From Cupriavidus oxalaticus (lineage in GTDB: Bacteria > Pseudomonadota > Gammaproteobacteria > Burkholderiales > Burkholderiaceae): DNA of 64,000 bases. The DNA is taken from contig NZ_CP038639.1 in assembly GCF_004768545.1 (NCBI RefSeq), positions 124,001 through 188,000 of the forward strand. Direction: 5' to 3'. Below the pieces are notes generated by a model. The model ran no database searches, was not told where the DNA came from, and was given only the letters and a program-made list of their open reading frames with translations. The position numbers and the translations under genes are program-made. Shown here in pieces: positions 35,928 through 43,953 of this stretch; within the stretch, counting starts at the first letter, position 1, and the number at the start of each line of letters is the position of its first letter.

Positions 35928-36078
35928 GCGACTGGGCTTTAGCCGGTGGCACGAGCAAGCTCTCTTCGACCCACATCGTCACGTCTCCTCGGGCTATTAG
36001 CCCCTTGTTGTACTGCGCCCAGTTCTTGACGCGGTAGACCCCCTTGGGCTCGGCTTGCTGTCGGTTGTCCTTACGCAT
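35928..36078 (-). pseudogene. Another IS5-family transposase, N-terminal fragment
   Basis: The start MRKDNRQQAEPKGVYRVKNW followed by AQYNKGLIARGDVTMWVEES is the beginning of a different IS5-group transposase. It is cut at about residue 45 by the right end of the neighbouring IS5-family element. This region is thus a stack of three successive insertions. Confidence 0.75.
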
Positions 36079-36205
36079 CGTCCCGGAAAAAGTCCAAGAC
36101 ACTACGCCGCTTCGTCAGAAGTTAACAGAGCCAGCGCTCCAGCCGTTGCGCGTAAACGTCAGGCCCAACCAACCCCGGATTTATGCAACATGTATGGACG
36201 CCCCC

Positions 36206-36461
36206 GGTTTGTCAAACGATGCATTCAGCAATGGATAGAAGGTCGAGATTGCAGTCATGTATCCGGACTTGATGTCAGGCTCATGCCTGCCGTCCCTGAT
36301 GGAATCCGCTGGTCGGCGCCTTATCAACGCTGCGAGCCTCGCGCTCGTGTTGCATATCAGGCTTCTGCCAACCACGGTCTGACCGTCTTGCCATCACTGT
36401 TTGATCGCCTGAGCAATCGGTGGTCTGGAGATTTCTCTTGCGTGCGTTTGTATCGTTGCGT
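36206..36461 (-). ncRNA. Candidate bridge-RNA region of the IS110 element
   Basis: About 256 bp of non-coding DNA lie between the transposase stop and the element end. IS1111-type elements encode their guide (bridge) RNA on this side of the gene. I see GC-rich palindromic stretches (for example around 36460-36490 and 36280-36330) but have not folded the RNA or defined its loops. Confidence 0.4.
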
Positions 36462-37508
36462 TCAGGCCTCCGCAGGCTGCCGCGCTGCGGTAGGGGCATA
36501 ATCAGGACAGAAGTCGCGGTTCTGTGTCAGCAGCGCCCAGATGATTCTTGCATTCTTGTTTGCCAGCGCCACGGCAGCCACATTGACATTGCGTCGCAAG
36601 AGCAATGTTTGGAGCCAACTGCTCGTCGCCCCTTTGGGCTTGGCCCTGTAGATCACCGCGCGAGCGCCATGGATGAGCAGCGTTCGCAAATACGTATCCC
36701 CTCGCTTGCTGATGCCGAGCAAGACGTTTTTTCCTCCGCTGGAGTTTTGTCGAGGCACAAGGCCAAGCCACGCCGCCAATTGGCGGCCGCTGGTGAAGTT
36801 CCGCGCGTTGCCTACAGTCGCTACCAGCGCACTGGCAGTAATCGGGCCGATTCCTGGAACTTGCGCCAGCTTGCGGCTCAACTCGCTATCCCGATGCCAT
36901 GCTTCGATCTGCGCGCCAATTTCATCGGCCTGACGGTCCAGTTCCTTCAGATGCTCCAGCAGCCGCTGGATGAGCAGACGGAACGAGCCCGGCAACTCAT
37001 TGGTCGCATCCTCGATCAACTCCGGGACCTGCCTGGCAATTTTCCCAATGCCCTGTGGAACAACCAACCCAAACTCAGCCAGCAATCCGCGGATCTGGTT
37101 GGCCTGCGAGGTACGCGCTTTCACAAAGCCCTGACGCGCACGGTGCAGCGCCAGCACCGCCTGCTGCTCAAGGTTCTTGATAGGCACAAACCTCATATTC
37201 GGCCGTGCCACCGCTTCGCAGATCGCCTCGGCATCGGCCGGATCGTTCTTGTTCGTTTTGACATACGGCTTGACGAACTGCGGCGCCATCAGCCGCACAG
37301 TGTGACCGAAGCTCTGCAGCTTGCGAGCCCAGTGGTGCGCGCTGCCACACGCCTCCATCCCAATTACACTCGGCGGCAGAGTCGCAAAGAACTCGGCCAC
37401 CTGGGCACGCTTGAGCTGCTTCCTCAACGTGGCTCTGCCAAGCTCATTCACACCGTGAACCTGAAAGACATTTTTCGCCAAGTCGATGCCGATCGTCGTG
37501 ACCTTCAT
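36462..37508 (-). CDS. IS110 family transposase
   Basis: A complete 348-residue DEDD/RuvC-like transposase: IGIDLAKNVFQVHGVNELGR, IGMEACGSAHHWARKL, KTNKNDPADAEAICEA, then the C-terminal transposase_20 domain with VPGIGPITASALVATVGN and SGRQLAAWLGLVPRQNSSGG including the conserved Ser. No frameshifts. It should be able to move the element together with its bridge RNA. Confidence 0.92.
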   Translation of the reverse strand: MKVTTIGIDLAKNVFQVHGVNELGRATLRKQLKRAQVAEFFATLPPSVIGMEACGSAHHWARKLQSFGHTVRLMAPQFVKPYVKTNKNDPADAEAICEAVARPNMRFVPIKNLEQQAVLALHRARQGFVKARTSQANQIRGLLAEFGLVVPQGIGKIARQVPELIEDATNELPGSFRLLIQRLLEHLKELDRQADEIGAQIEAWHRDSELSRKLAQVPGIGPITASALVATVGNARNFTSGRQLAAWLGLVPRQNSSGGKNVLLGISKRGDTYLRTLLIHGARAVIYRAKPKGATSSWLQTLLLRRNVNVAAVALANKNARIIWALLTQNRDFCPDYAPTAARQPAEA

Positions 37509-37601
37509 GAGGGATGCTCCTGTTTGAGAGGTTGCCGTGCCTCACCAGTTTGGCACTCATGTACCTTCATGGGGAGGGGGCGTCCATCCCATTAACGCCC
37601 T

Positions 37602-37961
37602 TCAGCGCAGATCCAATTCCTTTATCTCTTCCTCGGTGAAGACCCGCGATCGAGCATGAAACACGCTGCCCTCCGGTCCCTCTAACGAGAACGTACCGCC
37701 CGTGCCCTCAATCACGTCAACGATGAGTTGGGTATGCATCCAGTACTGGTACTGGTTCTGACCGATATAAAAAGGAACGCCACCGATGTCACCCAGATAG
37801 ACATCGCCTGCACCTATCGTCAGCTCGCCAGGAAGGTACGCATTGACAGCACTGTTGTCACAGCAACCGCCCGACTGGTGAAAGAAGAAATTTCCGTGCT
37901 TGCTCTTTAGCTTCTCGATCAGCGCCAATGCCGCTGAGGTAGCCAGAACCTTGTCGACCAT
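37602..37961 (-). CDS. DUF779 protein, aldehyde dehydrogenase partner
   Basis: The 119-residue product begins at 37961 (MVDKVLATSAALALIEKLKS). The DUF779 marker FHQSGGCCDNSAVNAYLPGE with its twin Cys, and YWMHTQLIVDVIEGTG, are conserved. Family genes nearly always follow aldehyde dehydrogenase genes in proteobacteria; the role is unknown but an accessory function is assumed. It lies 104 bp downstream of the aldehyde dehydrogenase, with a strong hairpin between. Confidence 0.85.
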   Translation of the reverse strand: MVDKVLATSAALALIEKLKSKHGNFFFHQSGGCCDNSAVNAYLPGELTIGAGDVYLGDIGGVPFYIGQNQYQYWMHTQLIVDVIEGTGGTFSLEGPEGSVFHARSRVFTEEEIKELDLR

Positions 37962-38012
37962 GCAAGACCTCGCGTCGTGCGGTTTGTATTGACCCATTGG
38001 GCCGGATATCAA

Positions 38013-38039
38013 ATGCCCTGCTGGCTACCAGCAGGGCAT
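38013..38039. terminator. Perfect 12-bp stem-loop between the aldehyde dehydrogenase and DUF779 genes
   Basis: ATGCCCTGCTGG (38013-38024) pairs with 38028-38039 across a 3-base loop. There is no long T run after it on the minus strand, so it may be a processing or mRNA-stability element, or a leaky terminator lowering DUF779 expression, rather than a full terminator. Confidence 0.55.
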
Positions 38040-38065
38040 ATCTAACAATGAAGTCCGGGTCTACA

Positions 38066-39586
38066 TCAGAAGAAACCCAGCTTGTTTTCGCTGTAGCTGA
38101 CCAGCAGATTCTTGGTCTGCTGGTAGTGGTCAAGCATCATCTTGTGGTTCTCACGACCGATGCCCGACTCCTTGTAGCCACCAAAGGCTGCATGCGCGGG
38201 GTAGCTGTGGTAGCAGTTAGTCCACACACGACCAGCCTTGATTGCGCGGCCCATGCGATAGGCGACATTGCCGTTGCGGGTCCAGACGCCTGCGCCAAGG
38301 CCGTATAGCGTGTCATTGGCAATCGCCAGGGCCTCCGCTTCGTCCTTGAAGGTAGTGACGGCCAAGACCGGCCCAAAGATCTCCTCCTGGAAGATGCGCA
38401 TCTTGTTATGGCCCTTGAAAAGAGTCGGCTGCACGTAGTAGCCGCCGGCCAACTCGCCGTCCTGCTGCGCCTGCGCGCCGCCGGCCAGCACCTCGGCCCC
38501 CTCCTGCTTGCCCAGATCGAGATAGGACAGGATCTTGGTCAGCTGCTCCTTGCTGGCCTGAGCGCCGATCATGGTATCGGTGTCTAGCGGGTTGCCTTGC
38601 TTGATGGCGGCTACGCGCTCAAGCACACGGCCCATGAACTTGTCATAGATCGACTCGTGGATCAGAGCGCGCGACGGGCACGTGCAGACCTCCCCCTGAT
38701 TGAAGGCGAACAGCACCAGGCCTTCGATGGCCTTGTCGAAGAAGGCATCATCCTTATCGGCGACGTCGGCAAAGAAGATGTTGGGCGACTTGCCACCCAG
38801 CTCCAGGGTCGCTGGAATCAGGTTGTTGGCGGCGGCCTGCGCAATAACGCGGCCGGTACTTGTGCTGCCGGTGAAAGCAATCTTTGCGATGCGGCGGCTG
38901 GTTGCCAGTGGCATGCCGGCTTCGCGGCCGAATCCGTTGACGACGTTGAGTACACCCGGCGGCAACAGATCGGCAATGAGGTCAACGAGGACCAGGATGC
39001 TGATGGGGGTCGATTCGGCGGGCTTCAGCACCACGCAGTTGCCGGCACCCAGCGCGGGAGCCAGCTTCCAGGCAGCCATCAGGATGGGAAAGTTCCAGGG
39101 AATGATCTGGCCAACCACCCCCAGCGGCTCGTGCATGTGATAAGCCACCGTGTTTTCATCGATCTCACTAACACCGCCCTCTTGCGCACGCACGCAGCCC
39201 GCGAAATAGCGGAAGTGGTCAATGGTCAGCGGGAGATCGGCGTTCAGCGTTTCGCGGATAGGCTTGCCGTTGTCCACAGTCTCGGCGTAGGCCAGCAGCT
39301 CAAGGTTGGCTTCCAGGCGGTCGGCGATCTTGAGCAGCACGTTGGCTCGCTCAGCAGCCGAAGTCTTGCCCCACTTGTCGGCGGCAGCGTGCGCAGCGTC
39401 CAGCGCCAGCTCGATGTCTTCAGCACTCGAGCGGGCAGCCTGCGTGTACACAGTGCCCGAAATCGGCGTCACGACGTCGAAGTATTGCCCATTGACCGGG
39501 GCCACCCACTCCCCGCCGATAAAATTGTCGTAACGGGGCTTGTACGAAATCTTGGCGCCAGCAGCGCCCGGAGCGGCATAAATCAT
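38066..39586 (-). CDS. NAD-dependent aldehyde dehydrogenase (AcoD/ExaC-type)
   Basis: A 506-residue enzyme starting at 39586 ([20 protein letters not shown]). Landmarks: [40 protein letters not shown], catalytic Glu in LELGGKSPN, catalytic Cys in [23 protein letters not shown]. With its DUF779 companion it resembles acetaldehyde dehydrogenases of the acetoin/ethanol type. Acetaldehyde could come from threonine aldolase or from malonate-semialdehyde decarboxylation, both with possible genes in the window. Confidence 0.92.
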   Translation of the reverse strand: MIYAAPGAAGAKISYKPRYDNFIGGEWVAPVNGQYFDVVTPISGTVYTQAARSSAEDIELALDAAHAAADKWGKTSAAERANVLLKIADRLEANLELLAYAETVDNGKPIRETLNADLPLTIDHFRYFAGCVRAQEGGVSEIDENTVAYHMHEPLGVVGQIIPWNFPILMAAWKLAPALGAGNCVVLKPAESTPISILVLVDLIADLLPPGVLNVVNGFGREAGMPLATSRRIAKIAFTGSTSTGRVIAQAAANNLIPATLELGGKSPNIFFADVADKDDAFFDKAIEGLVLFAFNQGEVCTCPSRALIHESIYDKFMGRVLERVAAIKQGNPLDTDTMIGAQASKEQLTKILSYLDLGKQEGAEVLAGGAQAQQDGELAGGYYVQPTLFKGHNKMRIFQEEIFGPVLAVTTFKDEAEALAIANDTLYGLGAGVWTRNGNVAYRMGRAIKAGRVWTNCYHSYPAHAAFGGYKESGIGRENHKMMLDHYQQTKNLLVSYSENKLGFF

Positions 39587-40314
39587 GAAAAGTCTCGTGT
39601 ATTGTTGAGGGGTCACCAAACTGTTCGCGGCGAAATCCCCACCTATCAAGAGATGCACCAAATCACGCTGCGCGTAAGCGCTGTGACATGGCGCGACTTC
39701 CTACATTCCGGCTAGGAACTGCAACTTGCTACGGCTCATGTTCCATTCTCGGGTGGCAGCGCGCCCGTCTGGGTACGCCCTCCAGCCAGCGAGCAACGAC
39801 GCGTCAGCGTCCAGGTTTGCCATGTTTCACCCGCGCAGCTCATTGAGATGCACACGGTTCACCCAGTCGACTCCCCGAGTTGTACTGGTAGGCCACAGGT
39901 TGCAGCACCGGCATGTTCAGCCCGATCCGACTTTCGAAGTTGAAGAATATTGCGGTCTTCTGGCACGCACCCCTCGGAAGGGGCCTCCTCAGTCGCAGGC
40001 CACTCGAATTTTGGCAGTGCGGTGCCTAGACGGCTGGCGTGACCATTCCCCTAGGACCGCTATCCAGGACGATGAGTCACATCTGGGACATCCTGTCAAC
40101 AGGATCGCGACCCTGCAGTGACCACCCCCAGAAATGACCCACCAAGGGTAGTCGCCGTTTCCGATGGTCCCAACCCGCTGGCAAGCTAGGGGTATACGTG
40201 ATTTCAGTTTGATTACCTCGACTGCTAAGATGTACCTACAACTTTCTGCAGCAATCCGACCACATAGTTGCATATGCATCTTGATATGCGGTCGCTCATC
40301 ATCAAGGAGATTCA
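39587..40314. other. Divergent control region of aldehyde dehydrogenase and tautomerase
   Basis: About 730 bp without a supported gene. A 131-codon plus-strand frame (39726-40121) has no family resemblance. I looked for a sigma-54 promoter upstream of the aldehyde dehydrogenase and found no convincing GG-N10-GC. Confidence 0.45.
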
Positions 40315-40755
40315 GTGCCTACTTATATCGTATCCGCCGCCGCCGGCTTGCTTTCGTTGGACGCGAAACAAGCGATCGCCGAAGCTATCACCGTCTCCCA
40401 CAACAAAGTCACCGGCGCCAACATGTTCTTTGCTCAGGTGATTTTTCAGGATGTCCCCCAGGGCAATCATTTCATGGGAGGTCGCCCTCTACGGCATGAC
40501 CACATCTTTGTCCACGGCCACGTACGGTCCGGGCGAACGCGCGAACAGAAGGCAGACTTGCTTAACCGAATCGTCGATGGGATCTGCCAAGTGACCGATG
40601 TACCGAAGGTCAATGTGTGGGGATATATCTCTGAGTTACCCCCAAGCCACATGATTGAGTACGGCGAAATCCTCCCGGAGCCGGGAGAAGAGGCTCAGTG
40701 GATGGAGTCCCTCGCTCCGGAAGTGCGGAATTTCATGGCGAACATCGAGCGCTGA
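40315..40755 (+). CDS. Tautomerase superfamily, cis-3-chloroacrylic acid dehalogenase (cis-CaaD) type
   Basis: GTG start with AAGGAGA ahead. After removal of Met, the 145-residue chain starts with Pro. Counting from Pro-1, all six catalytic residues of cis-CaaD fall at their exact positions: Pro-1, His-28, Arg-70, Arg-73, Tyr-103 and Glu-114. The local contexts (VHGHVRSGRTREQK and IEYGEILPEPGEEAQW) resemble the enzyme. cis-CaaD hydrates 3-chloroacrylate to malonate semialdehyde; the homologue Cg10062 has the same six residues but a poorer dehalogenase activity and handles acetylenic acids, so the substrate is open. A membrane transporter follows 56 bp downstream. Confidence 0.85.
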   Translation: MPTYIVSAAAGLLSLDAKQAIAEAITVSHNKVTGANMFFAQVIFQDVPQGNHFMGGRPLRHDHIFVHGHVRSGRTREQKADLLNRIVDGICQVTDVPKVNVWGYISELPPSHMIEYGEILPEPGEEAQWMESLAPEVRNFMANIER

Positions 40756-40811
40756 TGCTCGAGATCATTTACCAGCACTTGCATCGTTGTTCGAAGATTT
40801 GAGGTAAAGCG

Positions 40812-42476
40812 ATGACCACCACTACATTTGCCCTGGAAGCTAAGGGCGGCATGACAAAGGAAGAGCGAAAAGTTGTCTTCGCATCTTCGTTGGGTACCGT
40901 ATTCGAATGGTACGATTTTTATCTCTACGGGTCGCTTGCCGCAATTATCGGTAAGCAGTTCTTCTCGGGCGTGAATGAAACAACATCATTCATCTTTGCA
41001 TTGCTTGCCTTCGCTGCAGGCTTCGCGATCCGACCTTTTGGTGCCCTGTTCTTCGGGCGTCTGGGGGACTTGATCGGGCGAAAGTATACGTTCCTCGTCA
41101 CGATCTTGCTGATGGGGTCTTCCACTTTTCTTGTCGGAATTTTGCCGACGTACGCATCCATCGGCATCACGGCCCCGATTTTGCTGATCTTGCTGCGCCT
41201 CGCCCAAGGTCTTGCCCTCGGTGGTGAGTATGGCGGTGCTGCCACCTATGTTGCTGAACACGCCTCTGAGGGTCGGCGCGCGTACTTCACCTCCTGGATT
41301 CAAACCACCGCGACGCTGGGTTTCTTCCTCTCGTTGATCGTCATCCTCGGAACTCGTCTGCTACTCGGCGAGACAACTTTTGCCGCATGGGGGTGGCGAG
41401 TTCCCTTTATCTTCTCCGTGCTTCTGCTTGGGATTTCTGTATGGATTCGTCTCTCTCTCAGCGAATCGCCAGTCTTCCTGAAGATGAAACAAGAGAAGAA
41501 GACCTCCAAGGCCCCCATTTCCGAGGCCTTTGGAAACTGGAAGAACGTAAGAATTGTTCTGATTGCCCTGTTCGGTCTAGTGGCAGGCCAGTCGGTGATC
41601 TGGTACACGGGACAATTTTACGCCCTCTTCTTCCTCACACAATCGCTCAAGGTAGACCCGATCACGGCCAACCTACTGATTGCTTCGGCCCTGCTCATCG
41701 GCGTTCCCATGATTGTGTACTTTGGGAAGCTTGCAGACCGAATTGGGCGAAAGCCGCTGATGATTACGGGATTCTTTTTGTCCGCAGTGCTGTATTTCCC
41801 ACTCTTCAAAGCGATGACACATTATGTGAATCCCGCTTTGGACAGGGCGCAGAAAACAGCACCGGTGACCGTGGTTGCAGACCCGGCAGCATGCTCATTC
41901 CAGTTTAATCCGGTTGGCACTGCCGAATTCACGAAGTCTTGCGATATCGCGAAGGCCTACCTCTCGAAGTCCTCGGTGAACTATGAGAACGTAGCGGCTC
42001 CCCTCGGGACGACGGCCTATGTTCGAATTGGTGATCGCGTCATCTCTAGCTACGAGAGCAAAGCCCTTGACCCGGTCGAACGGAAGCAGCGAGCAGCGTC
42101 CTTCGAGAACGAGCTGAGTGACACGCTTAAAGCCGTGGGGTATCCCAAAACAGCAGCTCTGGAGGAGATGAACATCCCCATGGTTATGCTGATCCTCACA
42201 GTTCTAGTTGCACTCGTCGCACTTGTGTATGCACCGATTGCTGCCGTGCTTGTTGAACTCTTCCCTACACGCATCAGATATACCGCGATGTCTTTGCCTT
42301 ACCACGTCGGAAACGGTTGGTTTGGGGGATTTTTGCCCACAACTGCATTCGCGTTGGTCGCAGCCACAGGGAACATGTACGCTGGGCTGTGGTACCCGGT
42401 AAGCATTGCCGCCCTATCCTTTGTGGTAGCACTCTTCTTCCTTCCCGAAACAAAGAACAGAAGCATCGCTGACTGA
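40812..42476 (+). CDS. MFS transporter, metabolite:H+ symporter (MHS) family
   Basis: A 554-residue transporter of the ProP/KgtP/ShiA type: VFEWYDFYLYGSLAAIIGKQ, GRLGDLIGRKYTFL, GLALGGEYGGAATYVAEHA, SWIQTTATLGFFLSL. A hydrophilic insertion of about 100 residues (roughly 335-440, including VVADPAACSFQFN) before the last helices is seen in a known long subgroup. It probably imports an organic acid, possibly the tautomerase substrate. Ribosome-binding site TTGAGGT precedes the ATG. Confidence 0.9.
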   Translation: MTTTTFALEAKGGMTKEERKVVFASSLGTVFEWYDFYLYGSLAAIIGKQFFSGVNETTSFIFALLAFAAGFAIRPFGALFFGRLGDLIGRKYTFLVTILLMGSSTFLVGILPTYASIGITAPILLILLRLAQGLALGGEYGGAATYVAEHASEGRRAYFTSWIQTTATLGFFLSLIVILGTRLLLGETTFAAWGWRVPFIFSVLLLGISVWIRLSLSESPVFLKMKQEKKTSKAPISEAFGNWKNVRIVLIALFGLVAGQSVIWYTGQFYALFFLTQSLKVDPITANLLIASALLIGVPMIVYFGKLADRIGRKPLMITGFFLSAVLYFPLFKAMTHYVNPALDRAQKTAPVTVVADPAACSFQFNPVGTAEFTKSCDIAKAYLSKSSVNYENVAAPLGTTAYVRIGDRVISSYESKALDPVERKQRAASFENELSDTLKAVGYPKTAALEEMNIPMVMLILTVLVALVALVYAPIAAVLVELFPTRIRYTAMSLPYHVGNGWFGGFLPTTAFALVAATGNMYAGLWYPVSIAALSFVVALFFLPETKNRSIAD

Positions 42477-42481
42477 TCTTC

Positions 42482-42517
42482 ACGGCCCGCGTGGTACTCG
42501 GCGGGCCGTTGATCCTT
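42482..42517 (+). terminator. Rho-independent-like terminator after the MHS transporter
   Basis: ACGGCCCGC (42482-42490) pairs perfectly with GCGGGCCGT (42501-42509) across a 10-base loop, followed by a short T-rich run (CCTTTTG). It lies between the transporter stop and the PLP-fold gene, which would then need its own promoter or readthrough. Confidence 0.6.
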
Positions 42518-42538
42518 TTGAGGTGAGGAATCGTTGAA

Positions 42539-43702
42539 ATGAACGACCCAGTAACGAACCTCGGTAGTGTTTGCGCGGAACATGCACATGCGAGACTGCA
42601 ACCACTGCAAACATTCATCCAGGTTGCCGACTACGATGCATTGCTCGCCAGGAACGGGGCTCCTACTGCTACCACCGGTTGCCATACTCCACACAAAGGT
42701 TCTATTGCCGCCGCCGTGTCTAGCACCCTTGCGGCACTTGAGGGCGCCGAGGCAGCCTTACTGAACTCGTCGGGAAAAGACACACTTTCCGTGTGTCTAT
42801 TGACGTTATTGCGAAGCGGCGACCATATCATTGCGCAACGGAACCATTCCCCCGAGACCAAGAACTTCCTCACTCGCGTCCTGCCCAAGGTCGGTGTTGA
42901 TGTGACTTTGGTCGATCATCGCGACACAGACGCTTTCCGGGCAGCAATCACCCCTGCAACCACGCTGATTGTGCTCGAGGCGCCACGGTATCCCTGCTTC
43001 GATATCACCGACCTGGCTGCAGTGTCGTCGCTCGCGCGGGAGCATGGAGTGCTGACGCTCTGTGATAACACAGCTGCAACGCCCCTTGTTCAGATGCCAA
43101 TAGCATTGGATATTGACCTTGTTGTCTATAGGTCAAGTCGATATATCAGCGGGTACCTTGACACTCGAGTAGGCATTGTTGCCGGCTCACGGACGCTCGT
43201 TGAACGAGTTCGGGCAAAAAGTATGAATCTCGGCTCAGCCGATCTCCCGGATGCCTGGCTGTTACTCCGCGGGATTCAGACACTAAGGGACCGCGTAGAG
43301 CAGCGATGCAGAAACGCGTATGCAATGGCGTCGTTTCTCGAGGAGCATCCTAAGATTGAGCGGGTGTTCTATCCAGGAAATGAAGACCATCCTCAGCGTT
43401 CTCTGGTGCTTAGGCAAATGGACGCATTTGGTGGCTCGTTAAGCTTCAATTTGGTCGGGGGACACAACGCTGCTGAGAGATTCGTTGGCGCGCTCAAGTT
43501 GTCATCGACTTGTATTGGCCACAGTGCCGATGCGCTCCGCGTAGCATCGCCTTCTTATCCAATCGAGTGTTCGGAAGCACCCTTTGAATTCGACATAGAC
43601 GACGAACTAGGTGTCGATGAGGGACTTGTCTGCATGGAAGTTGGAGTCGGTGAAACCGACCGACTTCTGACGCGGATAGAGCAAGCGCTCAGGCACGCCT
43701 AG
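42539..43702 (+). CDS. Cys/Met metabolism PLP-fold protein lacking the catalytic lysine
   Basis: A 387-residue intact frame aligned with cystathionine gamma-synthase-type enzymes over its length (LAALEGAEAALLNSSGKDTL, EAPRYPCFDITDLAAVSSLA, TLCDNTAATPLVQMP, LLRGIQTLRDRVEQR). At the Schiff-base motif it reads RSSRYISGYLD instead of SATKYxxGHxD: the lysine is Arg (codon CGA). The Tyr-Arg loop (YARxGNPT) is also changed. It should not form the internal aldimine, so it is either a pseudoenzyme with a regulatory/binding role or an early stage of gene decay. A paralogue with intact motifs is at 26919. Confidence 0.8.
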   Translation: MNDPVTNLGSVCAEHAHARLQPLQTFIQVADYDALLARNGAPTATTGCHTPHKGSIAAAVSSTLAALEGAEAALLNSSGKDTLSVCLLTLLRSGDHIIAQRNHSPETKNFLTRVLPKVGVDVTLVDHRDTDAFRAAITPATTLIVLEAPRYPCFDITDLAAVSSLAREHGVLTLCDNTAATPLVQMPIALDIDLVVYRSSRYISGYLDTRVGIVAGSRTLVERVRAKSMNLGSADLPDAWLLLRGIQTLRDRVEQRCRNAYAMASFLEEHPKIERVFYPGNEDHPQRSLVLRQMDAFGGSLSFNLVGGHNAAERFVGALKLSSTCIGHSADALRVASPSYPIECSEAPFEFDIDDELGVDEGLVCMEVGVGETDRLLTRIEQALRHA

Positions 43703-43953
43703 ATCTTCTGTCCTCTTGCGAGATCCAAGGTTCTCTGCTCGCCGGGGCCGGGGGCAGATATTTGACCAACCGCACAGTCGAGAATCTCGGAATCTCCGGC
43801 CCTACATCTTCCGATCCAGCGAAATGGGCCGTGGGCCTATTCCTTCGTCTTCAGTCGGGCATCGCGGCCGAAATTTCGGCTTCCGCGGAAAGAGAGGGAC
43901 GCCCCTGCGACGGCGTCTTTCGCAATCGCAGGGGAACTCACCGCCAACAATGG

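Larger units (their letters stand above)
36194..37587 (-). mobile_element. IS110 family element (IS1111-like)
   Basis: Exact 12-bp inverted repeats ATGGACGCCCCC at 36194-36205 and GGGGGCGTCCAT at 37576-37587 enclose an intact transposase gene. Sub-terminal short inverted repeats and a long non-coding stretch downstream of the gene fit the IS1111 subgroup. The element stands directly upstream of the DUF779/aldehyde dehydrogenase pair's 3' end. Confidence 0.8.

Noticed and set aside
39587-39720. Sigma-54 promoter for the aldehyde dehydrogenase
   Set aside because: The best candidate on the minus strand has GG-N10-GA rather than GG-N10-GC, so it does not meet the consensus.
40812-42476. The 100-residue hydrophilic insertion in the MHS transporter as a novel domain
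   Set aside because: A similar insertion occurs in a known long subgroup of MHS transporters, so it is not unusual.
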